Assembly: GCA_964649195.1 (NCBI GenBank)
Contig: CAZYPK010000140.1
Coordinates: forward strand, 1 to 13,765
Length of the DNA: 13,765 bases
Direction of reading: 5' to 3'
Source of the DNA: JTS-RE9 sp964649195
GTDB taxonomy: Bacteria > Planctomycetota > Phycisphaerae > Phycisphaerales > Phycisphaeraceae
Shown piece after piece: positions 1-5,120 of this stretch. The position numbers and the translations under genes were made by a program. Below the pieces are notes generated by a model that saw nothing but the letters and a program-made list of their open reading frames with translations, did not search any database and was not told the origin of the DNA. The stretch's first letter is position 1; every line of letters begins with the position of its first letter.

Positions 1-19
1 TTCTTCCCCCCTGCCTTTC

Positions 20-54
20 AACTCGGAACCCGGAACTCGGAACTCGGAACTTTT
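20..54. repeat. heptanucleotide tandem repeat (AACTCGG)
   Basis: Four consecutive 7-bp units (AACTCGG, AACCCGG, AACTCGG, AACTCGG) run from 20 to 47, followed by a decayed unit AACTTTT. The array ends 17 bases before the rsmH start codon. It is the first of three heptamer arrays in the window; the others are at 4976-5094 and 9400-9448. It shows no similarity to a ribosome binding site or promoter. Confidence 0.8.
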
Positions 55-71
55 CATCCTACAATCCCCGC

Positions 72-1040
72 GTGACTGACACTCCCTCCCCCACCCCCGG
101 CCATCTGCCTGTTCTTGTCGCCCCGATTCTTGACCTCTTCGCCCCCCGGCCGGGCATGGTCATGCTCGACTGCACCGTCGGCCGCGGCGGACATGCCGCC
201 GCCATCATTCCGCACCTGACGCCGGGCGGCCGCTACATCGGCCTCGATGTCGATCCGGGCAATCTCGCCTTCACACGACAGCGGCTGGCAGGCTCATCGA
301 TTCAGGTCGATCTGATTCATCGCAACTTCGCACAGGCCCGCCAAGCGCTCGACGATCTGAACATCGATCGGGTCGATCTGCTGCTGGCGGATTTCGGCTT
401 TTCATCCAATCAGATGTCGGATGCGATGCGCGGCTTTTCCTTTCAGAACGATGGCCCGCTCGACATGCGTCTGGACCCGACCTTGCCGACCACCGCGGCT
501 GACCTGGTGAACGAACTGCCCGAGCGCGAGCTGGCGGATGTGATCTATCAATACGGCGAGGATCGGGCCTCGCGCCGGATCGCGCGAAAGATTGCGGAAG
601 CGCGGGTCCGATCACCGATAACGACTACGCAAGAGCTTGCCGATGTGGTCCGCCTTGCGCTGGGACAGCGGCCCGAGGCATGGAAGAAACATCCGGGGGA
701 TCCGGGGGATCCGGGGCGGCCGCGCAGGCGCAAGCCCGGACGCATCGACCCGGCCACGCGGACGTTCATGGCCCTGCGCATCGCGGTCAACGGCGAACTG
801 GATGTCATCAGGCGGCTGCTCGCCGATGTCACCGGCCTCGTCAAACCCGGCGGCATCGCGGGCATGATCAGCTTCCACTCGCTGGAGGACCGCCCGGTGA
901 AACAGGCCTTCCTCGAACTGGCGCAGCAGGAAAAAGCCCGGCGCGTGACTCGAAAACCGGTCGTGGCCGACGCGGCGGAACGGGACGAAAACCCGCGAAG
1001 CAGGTCGGCCAAATTGAGAGTGATTCAGGTGACGGGGTAG
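72..1040 (+). CDS. rsmH: 16S rRNA (cytosine(1402)-N(4))-methyltransferase RsmH
   Basis: RsmH (MraW) uses S-adenosylmethionine to methylate N4 of C1402 in the 16S rRNA decoding centre; it is cytoplasmic. The 322 residues carry the family signatures in order: HLPVL at 11-15, the SAM-binding stretch DCTVGRGGHA at 33-42, GLDVDP at 57-62, DFGFSS at 107-112 (usually DLGVSS), RGFSFQNDGPLDMR at 120-133, DPATRTFMALRIAVN at 226-240 (usually starts HPATRT) and SFHSLEDRPVK at 267-277. The C-terminal NPRSRSAKLR at 307-316 is typical, so the gene is complete. A family-atypical insert at about 201-224 is Pro/Gly/Arg-rich and encoded by a 9-bp repeat. The start is GTG at 72, chosen because the product then begins just before the conserved HLPVL motif; no clear Shine-Dalgarno is visible. 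rsmH is normally an early gene of the dcw cluster, which agrees with ftsL and ftsI further downstream. The next gene begins 20 bases after the stop, so co-transcription is likely. Confidence 0.96.
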   Translation: MTDTPSPTPGHLPVLVAPILDLFAPRPGMVMLDCTVGRGGHAAAIIPHLTPGGRYIGLDVDPGNLAFTRQRLAGSSIQVDLIHRNFAQARQALDDLNIDRVDLLLADFGFSSNQMSDAMRGFSFQNDGPLDMRLDPTLPTTAADLVNELPERELADVIYQYGEDRASRRIARKIAEARVRSPITTTQELADVVRLALGQRPEAWKKHPGDPGDPGRPRRRKPGRIDPATRTFMALRIAVNGELDVIRRLLADVTGLVKPGGIAGMISFHSLEDRPVKQAFLELAQQEKARRVTRKPVVADAAERDENPRSRSAKLRVIQVTG

Positions 1041-1059
1041 GCGGAACTTCTGAAAACGG

Positions 1060-2337
1060 ATGGACTCCATGACGCGAGAAACGAAAGTCGGACTGGTCGT
1101 CGGCACGGGCATCATCCTCCTGATCGGGATCGTGGTCAGCGACCATCTCGCCTCCCAGCAGCGCGGCCAGCAGCAGACCGCCGCCCCCACCGGCTATCAG
1201 GATTACGCCACCGGCGCCCCGACGCGCACCATCGATCCGCGGAACCAGGCCCGCCCCCCTGCCGACCCCCAGCCCGCCATCGGCGGCAACACGCCTGCCC
1301 CCCTGCCGCCTGCCGGCACCCGCGGCAACAACATCGGCAACGGCCAGCGCACCGAACCGATCGGACTCAACAACATCGATCGCGGCGCCCCGACGGACCA
1401 CCCCGCCACGCAGCCCGGCAACCCGGTCATCGATCGCAATCTCTCCGCAGCACTCACCCCCGGAACCCCCGGAGTCCCCGGAACCAACAACCCCAACACC
1501 CCCGGCATCCCCGGCGCCCCCGGTGCGCGAACGCCTGACGCCGGCCTGCCTGCCGGGCTGACGACCGATCTGGACCGCCACGGTTTTCTGCCGGAGGACA
1601 ACACGCCTCGCCTGGCCAACCCGACGGGCAGCGTGACCGATGCCGGCCGCACGTCCGGCGCCGGCGTCACGCAGCCTTTGATTCATCATGTGCAGCCGGG
1701 CGAATCGCTGTGGGCCATCAGCCAGAAGTTTTACGGTGATGGCAAACACTTTGCCGACATCGCCCGGGCCAACGCGGACAAACTGCTGCCCGACGGCGGC
1801 GTGCGCGAAGGGGTTCGCCTGGTCATTCCCAACAGGACCATCGCCGCCCCCGGCAGTCACACGGCCACATCCCTCGAACGCGCGAACCCCGTCACCGCAA
1901 CCGCCGCCGCACCGACGATGCGCACCATCAAGGTCGAGCCGGGCGACGCCCTGAGCGCCATCGCCAGCCGGGAGCTGGGTTCGATTCGGCACATGCAACT
2001 GATCATCGAGGCGAACAAGGATCAGATCAACAACGCCAACGACATCAAGGCCGGCATGATGCTGAAGATTCCCGCGATCGCCGCGACCGGCAACACAAGC
2101 AGCGCGAACAACACGAGCAGCGCCGCCCCGGTTCGCAGCCTCACGGAAAGCGGCACGACGCGGGCGGCGAAAACCTACACGGTTCAGCCTCGCGACACGT
2201 TCTCCTCCATCGCCCGCACCCGGCTGGGCGATGAGCGACGCTGGAAGGAACTTTTCGATCTCAACAAGGACAAGGTCCGCAGCGCCGATGCGCTCAAGGC
2301 CGGCGTGGTGATCACGCTGCCCGCCGATGCGCGATGA
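1060..2337 (+). CDS. membrane-anchored protein with three LysM domains
   Basis: Predicted wall-binding protein of 425 residues. A single hydrophobic segment (about 10-27) follows a short charged N terminus, giving a membrane anchor or uncleaved signal. Residues 35-205 are low-complexity, rich in Pro, Gly, Thr and Asn, and include a collagen-like Gly-X-Y stretch at about 134-156. Three LysM domains follow at 208-258, 288-338 and 371-421, each with the VxPGDxLxxIA-type opening and a closing basic or hydrophobic stretch ending in IP or LP. LysM binds N-acetylglucosamine-containing glycans, so peptidoglycan binding is expected. No catalytic domain is visible. Its position 20 bases after rsmH and upstream of ftsL/ftsI suggests a role in wall growth or septation, but that is inference from context. 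An alternative ATG at 1069 fits equally well, since neither start has a strong Shine-Dalgarno. Confidence 0.9.
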   Translation: MDSMTRETKVGLVVGTGIILLIGIVVSDHLASQQRGQQQTAAPTGYQDYATGAPTRTIDPRNQARPPADPQPAIGGNTPAPLPPAGTRGNNIGNGQRTEPIGLNNIDRGAPTDHPATQPGNPVIDRNLSAALTPGTPGVPGTNNPNTPGIPGAPGARTPDAGLPAGLTTDLDRHGFLPEDNTPRLANPTGSVTDAGRTSGAGVTQPLIHHVQPGESLWAISQKFYGDGKHFADIARANADKLLPDGGVREGVRLVIPNRTIAAPGSHTATSLERANPVTATAAAPTMRTIKVEPGDALSAIASRELGSIRHMQLIIEANKDQINNANDIKAGMMLKIPAIAATGNTSSANNTSSAAPVRSLTESGTTRAAKTYTVQPRDTFSSIARTRLGDERRWKELFDLNKDKVRSADALKAGVVITLPADAR

Positions 2338-2342
2338 GGCGG

Positions 2343-2383
2343 TTTTGCCCTGTTGAAAACAACAAGCCCGATGCAGGGCAAAA
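2343..2383. other. 10-bp stem hairpin just after the LysM gene
   Basis: TTTTGCCCTG at 2343-2352 pairs perfectly with CAGGGCAAAA at 2374-2383 around a 21-base loop, beginning five bases after the LysM stop. It could end or protect the rsmH-LysM transcript. It lacks a following T-run on either strand, so a classical intrinsic terminator is not supported. Confidence 0.45.
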
Positions 2384-2414
2384 ACATATGGCGGGAGAGC
2401 GGAAGCCTCCGACC

Positions 2415-2474
2415 GGGAGGGCGAGGCTCCCACTGGGAGGGCGAGGCTCCCGCCGGGAGGGCGAGGCTCCCGCC
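2415..2474. repeat. three tandem copies of a 20-bp GC-rich unit
   Basis: The unit GGGAGGGCGAGGCTCCCGCC occurs at 2415-2434 (ending ACT instead of GCC), 2435-2454 and 2455-2474. Each contains a GGGAG/CTCCC stem around a 7-base loop. The last copy and its right flank (GCCGAGCCGT, then a TTTGCGAAGCC-like stretch) recur at 13722-13765, so this is a dispersed repeat locally expanded in tandem. It lies in a non-coding stretch between the LysM gene and the convergent PEP-CTERM gene. Confidence 0.85.
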
Positions 2475-2480
2475 GAGCCG

Positions 2481-2519
2481 TTCGTTTGCGAAGCCCGTCC
2501 GCGGGCTGAAGCAAACGAA
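2481..2519. other. two-part hairpin at the right end of the dispersed repeat
   Basis: TTCGTTTGC at 2481-2489 pairs with GCAAACGAA at 2511-2519. Inside it, AGCCCG pairs with CGGGCT around a four-base loop. The outer arm overlaps the first bases of the next hairpin (2517), so the two cannot both form fully in one RNA. The left part resembles the sequence following the repeat copy at the end of the window. Confidence 0.6.
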
Positions 2520-2574
2520 ACTCGCGCGGCCGATGATCGTGCCTGATCGTTCGCCGTCCGCGCGAGTTTCTTTT
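2517..2574 (+). terminator. probable intrinsic terminator, 13-bp stem plus T-run
   Basis: GAAACTCGCGCGG at 2517-2529 pairs perfectly with CCGCGCGAGTTTC at 2558-2570, and TTTT follows directly. This has the shape of a rho-independent terminator for transcripts leaving the LysM gene, although the 28-base loop is long. It lies 180 bases after the LysM stop codon. Confidence 0.5.
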
Positions 2575-2577
2575 ACC

Positions 2578-2664
2578 CCCAAGCCCGATGGCGAGTCCGC
2601 GAGCCGTCGGGGTATTCCGCGCGAAAATACCCCGACGGCTCGCGGACTCGCCATCGGGCTTGGG
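2578..2664. repeat. perfect 39-bp inverted repeat with 9-base loop
   Basis: The arm at 2578-2616 (starting CCCAAGCCCGATGG, ending GGGGTATT) is the exact reverse complement of 2626-2664, with loop CCGCGCGAA. All 39 positions pair. It begins three bases after the T-run of the preceding hairpin. No flanking direct duplication is evident and no gene overlaps it. It could be a very strong bidirectional transcription barrier or a palindromic repeat-family member; the sequence alone does not decide. Confidence 0.9.
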
Positions 2665-2735
2665 CGCTGAAGGTGATGATTTCAACGGGGGGCGCTCCGG
2701 GGTTCGGATGCGTATCTGACGACCTTAAAAAAAGT

Positions 2736-2783
2736 CCAGGCCCGATGACAAATCCGTGATTCGTCACCGGGCCTGGTGTTTTT
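2736..2783. terminator. bidirectional intrinsic terminator between convergent genes
   Basis: CCAGGCCCGATGAC at 2736-2749 pairs with GTCACCGGGCCTGG at 2763-2776 with one mismatch. T-rich sequence (TGTTTTT, 2777-2783) follows on the + strand. On the - strand the hairpin is followed by the complement of an A-run at 2727-2733, giving a T-run there too. It lies 27 bases beyond the stop of the minus-strand PEP-CTERM gene and best serves as its terminator. Confidence 0.8.
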
Positions 2784-2809
2784 GGCGGAGCAGGTTTCAA
2801 GCCATCGGA

Positions 2810-3406
2810 TCATGCCGTGCGACGCCGCCGCGCCGCCAGGCTGAGGATGCCGACGGTTCCCAGCAGAGCGATGGAAGGCTCAGGCACAGCCGACGAGGCC
2901 GCGTTGGGATCGGTGGTGCTGAAGTAGCCGGTGGTGGTGTAGACTTGAGTGGCACCACCTGGGAACCATTCAAGCCTCCAGCTATCATTACCGCCTTGCA
3001 GGACATTGCCGCCCTCGACAGGCAGGATGACGGCCGGATCGAAGCGGAGAAACCGGTCGGCGCCGGTGGAGAAGAGAAAGAGGTCGCCGCCGCTGATGAT
3101 GCTCCTGCTGTGGCCGGAGATGAGGTTGGAATAGGTGAACTCGGGGCTGTTCTGTAAGGGCGCACCGGGGGTACCGAAGAGGTTGTAACTCGCAGGAGAG
3201 ACCGTGATGTTCCAGGATGTGATGGTGTTGTTGCTGGTCTCGTAAACAAACCATCCCTCCGCGGTTCTCCCGTCTCCGCCTTGTGGGCCGTCCTCAAACG
3301 CCCAGTCCACCAGGTACCACGTCACCGGCACCGCATCCGCCTGGGATGCCGGGAGAAGCCCGGCCAGCAGAGCCGCGACCAACGTCATTGCTTGAAAACG
3401 ATTCAT
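2810..3406 (-). CDS. secreted PEP-CTERM sorting-domain protein
   Basis: Small exported protein of unknown function, 198 residues. Residues 1-25 form a signal peptide (Met-Asn-Arg, hydrophobic core, cleavage expected after ADA). The mature part is rich in Ser, Thr, Gly and aromatics and has a GWFVYETSNNTITSWNITV-like stretch (51-69), a pattern common in PEP-CTERM cargo proteins. The C terminus is the sorting signal itself: VPEPS at 174-178, a hydrophobic segment at 179-191 and the basic tail RRRR at 193-196. Such tails are recognised by an exosortase, and no exosortase gene is in this window. The ATG at 3406 is preferred over one 30 bases upstream because it has a strong AAGGAG and gives a standard signal peptide. 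It lies on the opposite strand to its neighbours and separates rsmH/LysM from ftsL/ftsI. Confidence 0.9.
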   Translation of the reverse strand: MNRFQAMTLVAALLAGLLPASQADAVPVTWYLVDWAFEDGPQGGDGRTAEGWFVYETSNNTITSWNITVSPASYNLFGTPGAPLQNSPEFTYSNLISGHSRSIISGGDLFLFSTGADRFLRFDPAVILPVEGGNVLQGGNDSWRLEWFPGGATQVYTTTGYFSTTDPNAASSAVPEPSIALLGTVGILSLAARRRRTA

Positions 3407-3413
3407 TCGATAT

Positions 3414-3419
3414 CTCCTT
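3414..3419 (-). promoter_or_regulatory. ribosome binding site AAGGAG of the PEP-CTERM gene
   Basis: Read on the minus strand, AAGGAG ends seven bases before the ATG at 3406. It decides the start in favour of this ATG over the one at 3436, which has no such site. Confidence 0.8.
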
Positions 3420-3503
3420 GTCTTTTGTGAAACCATTGAAACCGTCCGAGCGCGGACACCGCCGGCTCATTTCAGCATGGAAATGAGCACCATCGGCATC
3501 GCC

Positions 3504-3665
3504 TCATTCGTTCCGCGACTCGCTTCGCTCGCTGCTCCACTCGAACATTTCAAATGGAGCGCGAAGGTCGGCATCTCCGACGCGCGGTTCCGGGAACAGG
3601 TCCGGAAATAATTCCAAAGGCTGTTCCGGGGGGGCAGTTCCCTTGTAAAACCAGGTGTGGTGCGG
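3504..3665 (-). pseudogene. 53-codon coding-like remnant without a start
   Basis: On the minus strand, the frame between a TGA at 3666-3668 and a TGA at 3504-3506 stays open for 53 codons. It reads as plausible protein: it begins PHHTWFYKGT, has an acidic and Pro/Phe-rich middle (LELFPDLFPEPRVGDADLR, about 17-35) and ends FEWSSERSESRNE. The only ATG is near its end and no ribosome binding site precedes it. I do not recognise the family. It may be the 3' end of a decayed gene, part of a dispersed repeat, or chance. Confidence 0.25.
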
Positions 3666-3722
3666 TCAACGGTTCTCTGCCCTGTCAGTGATCCTTCTGC
3701 ATTCTCCATGCACGGGCAGCGA

Positions 3723-3750
3723 AAACTAACAGAGAATTTTTCCGAGTCAA
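3723..3750 (-). promoter_or_regulatory. weak promoter candidate for the PEP-CTERM gene
   Basis: On the minus strand TTGACT (3750-3745) is a good -35 match. After a 16-base spacer, TAGTTT (3728-3723) is a poor -10 match (3 of 6). The sequence upstream of the -35 is A/T-rich like an UP element. Support is by motif only. Confidence 0.3.
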
Positions 3751-3794
3751 TGCTTTTACGAACTTTTCCGTTTATTTTTTGAAAATGGCGGAAT

Positions 3795-3893
3795 TCAAGG
3801 CGAATACCTCAAGGTGAATACCCCAGGTCGGAGAAGCCGGAAACTCCAAAATCGCAAGCGCCAAATCTCAAACAAGCTCCAAATTTCAAGCAA
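3795..3893. repeat. short degenerate tandem repeats
   Basis: TCAAGGCGAATACC (3795-3808) is repeated with one change at 3809-3822, a 14-bp unit that is twice seven. An 18-bp pair follows at 3858-3875 and 3876-3893 (consensus GCKCCAAATYTCAARCAA, four differences). Between 3894 and 3976 there is only a C-rich (CTGCTCC/CTGCCC) hexamer-like stretch at 3940-3974. No gene is seen. Confidence 0.6.
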
Positions 3894-3976
3894 GGCATCG
3901 AATGGCCTGCCAATGGACGGCGAATTTGTATGCTTCCGCCCCCTGCTCCTGCTCCTGCCCCTGCCCCCTGCTCATA

Positions 3977-4516
3977 GAGGCCGGTGACACACGGCGCGAT
4001 CGACGCCCCCTTCAGGTTGTTTGCGTCCGCGACTCGTTGAGTCGCGGCTCTGTCACAGCCGCGACTCAACGAGTCGCGGAGATGGACGACAACCAAGGGT
4101 GGTTGGATGAAACCTTTGATGAACGACAACGAACGCGGAGGCCGGGGGTGACCGGTTGAGGCCGGCGACACACGGCGTGNNNNNNNNNNNNNNNNNNNNN
4201 NNNNNNNNNNNNNNNNNNNNNNNNNNNNNNNNNNNNNNNNNNNNNNNNNNNNNNNNNNNNNNNNNNNNNNNNNNNNNNNATCGACGCTTCTTCCAGGCTG
4301 TTCACGTCCGCGACTCGTTGAGTCGCGGCTCGGTCGCAGCCGCGACGTAACACGTCGCGGAGATGGACGGCAACCAAGAGTGGTTGGATGAAACCTTTGA
4401 TGAACGACAACGAACGCGGAGGCCGGGGGTGGACCGGTTGAGGCCGGCGACACACGGCGTGATCGACGCTTCTTCCAGGCTGTTCACGTCCGCGACTCGT
4501 TGAGTCGCGGCTCGGT
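3977..4516. repeat. tandem repeat array A (about 182-bp units with paired palindromes)
   Basis: Units begin GAGGCCGGYGACACACGGCG at 3977, 4158 and 4440. Unit 1 is 181 bases. Unit 2 is 182 bases if the N gap is removed. Unit 3 stops at 4516, where ftsL upstream sequence begins. Each complete unit has a left flank ending GGCTGTTCACGT, a 21-bp palindrome, about 11 bases, a second 21-bp palindrome, then AGATGGACGRCAACCAAG and a G-rich end. Palindromes lie at 4027-4047, 4059-4079, 4308-4328, 4340-4360 and 4490-4510. Unit length is not a multiple of three, so reading frames change between copies and the array is non-coding. True copy number is unknown because of the gap. Confidence 0.9.
4180..4279. 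other. assembly gap 1 (100 N)
   Basis: Exactly 100 N within array A. The sequence on both sides would join into one normal 182-base unit, so the gap most likely hides an unknown number of further units. Confidence 0.97.
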
Positions 4517-4613
4517 GGAGCGCGTTGAAATTATGTCTTGCGTCGCCCCGCTTCTGGCCGATGTTTCATGGGCGTTTTGCGTGATGTTTTTGTCCATGTT
4601 CTTCAGGGGCATG

Positions 4614-4973
4614 ATGTATCTCAAAGCGGCGGTCATGATCGTATTCCTTGCGGCGGTGGGCGCCGGCATGTTGTCGCTGCGCCAGCAGCGGTGGGAGGTG
4701 CGGCATTCGATTGCGCAGATGCACCGGCAGATCGAGCAGGCCCGCCGGGCGACGTGGGAAAGCCAGGCCAAGGTCGCGGCGGAGCTTCACCCGGCCAAGC
4801 TCGAACACAAACTGATGATCGCCCGGATCGAGATGGACCCGATCACCGCCAGCCACGACCCCGCCCTGCGGCGAATCCGCGTGATGGAAAAAGCCGCGCC
4901 GCAGCCGGCGATGAAAACCAGGAGCAATGTGAAGACAAGCACGGTGAAATCGAAGACGAAACGGAATATATGA
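4614..4973 (+). CDS. FtsL-like division protein (membrane segment plus coiled coil)
   Basis: Small bitopic membrane protein, 119 residues from the chosen start. A hydrophobic segment at about 3-21 is followed by a heptad-patterned, charged coiled-coil region (about 24-58, with RQQRWEVRHSIAQMHRQIEQ) and a basic C-terminal tail rich in Lys, Thr and Ser. This architecture, and its place directly before a class B PBP, match FtsL, which bridges FtsB and FtsI/FtsW at the septum. FtsL diverges strongly in sequence, so the name rests on topology and position. ATG 4614 is preferred because AGGGG lies four bases upstream and the membrane segment follows at once. ATGs at 4584 and 4611 are possible. A TTG at 4500 extends the frame but lies inside an array A palindrome and is unlikely. 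The gene starts about 100 bases after array A. Confidence 0.7.
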   Translation: MYLKAAVMIVFLAAVGAGMLSLRQQRWEVRHSIAQMHRQIEQARRATWESQAKVAAELHPAKLEHKLMIARIEMDPITASHDPALRRIRVMEKAAPQPAMKTRSNVKTSTVKSKTKRNI

Positions 4974-4975
4974 AT

Positions 4976-5094
4976 CGATTTGGGATTTCGGATTTCGGAT
5001 TTCGGATTTCGGATTTGAAATCTCAAATCTCAAATCTCAGACTTCAACCTTCAGCATTCAGCATTCAGCATTCAAACCTCAGCCTTCAGATTTC
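4976..5094. repeat. 17-unit in-phase heptanucleotide array
   Basis: The 119 bases divide exactly into 17 heptamers: CGATTTG; GGATTTC four times; GGATTTG; AAATCTC three times; AGACTTC; AACCTTC; AGCATTC three times; AAACCTC; AGCCTTC; AGATTTC. Blocks of identical units alternate with single variants, and no phase shift occurs. The array starts two bases after the FtsL-like stop and ends 26 bases before the ftsI ATG, so it fills the intergenic space. Confidence 0.9.
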
Positions 5095-5120
5095 AGATTA
5101 GCCCCCTCCTGCCGTTGATC

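Larger units (their letters stand above)
3407..3794 (-). other. long upstream region of the PEP-CTERM gene
   Basis: About 390 bases without an intact gene. The part nearest the gene holds a hairpin (GGAACAG 3593-3599 with CTGTTCC 3621-3627) and a coding-like remnant at 3504-3665. The distal part (3720-3790) is clearly more AT-rich than the rest of the window and carries a promoter candidate. If transcription starts there the mRNA leader is about 310 bases, long enough for post-transcriptional control, but no known riboswitch core was recognised. Confidence 0.4.

Noticed and set aside
868..2685. 605-codon open frame on the minus strand across rsmH and the LysM gene
   Set aside because: It is antisense to two genes with clear families, has Gly/Arg/Ala-rich random composition and no recognisable motif. 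Long antisense frames are expected at this GC content.
3809..4455. Open frames on both strands through array A
   Set aside because: Repeat units of 181-182 bases change frame from copy to copy, and the frames cross the N gap. Not translated as one protein.
4500..4613. Upstream start (TTG 4500) for the FtsL-like gene
   Set aside because: The TTG lies inside an array palindrome and the added 38 residues precede an otherwise standard short cytoplasmic N terminus.
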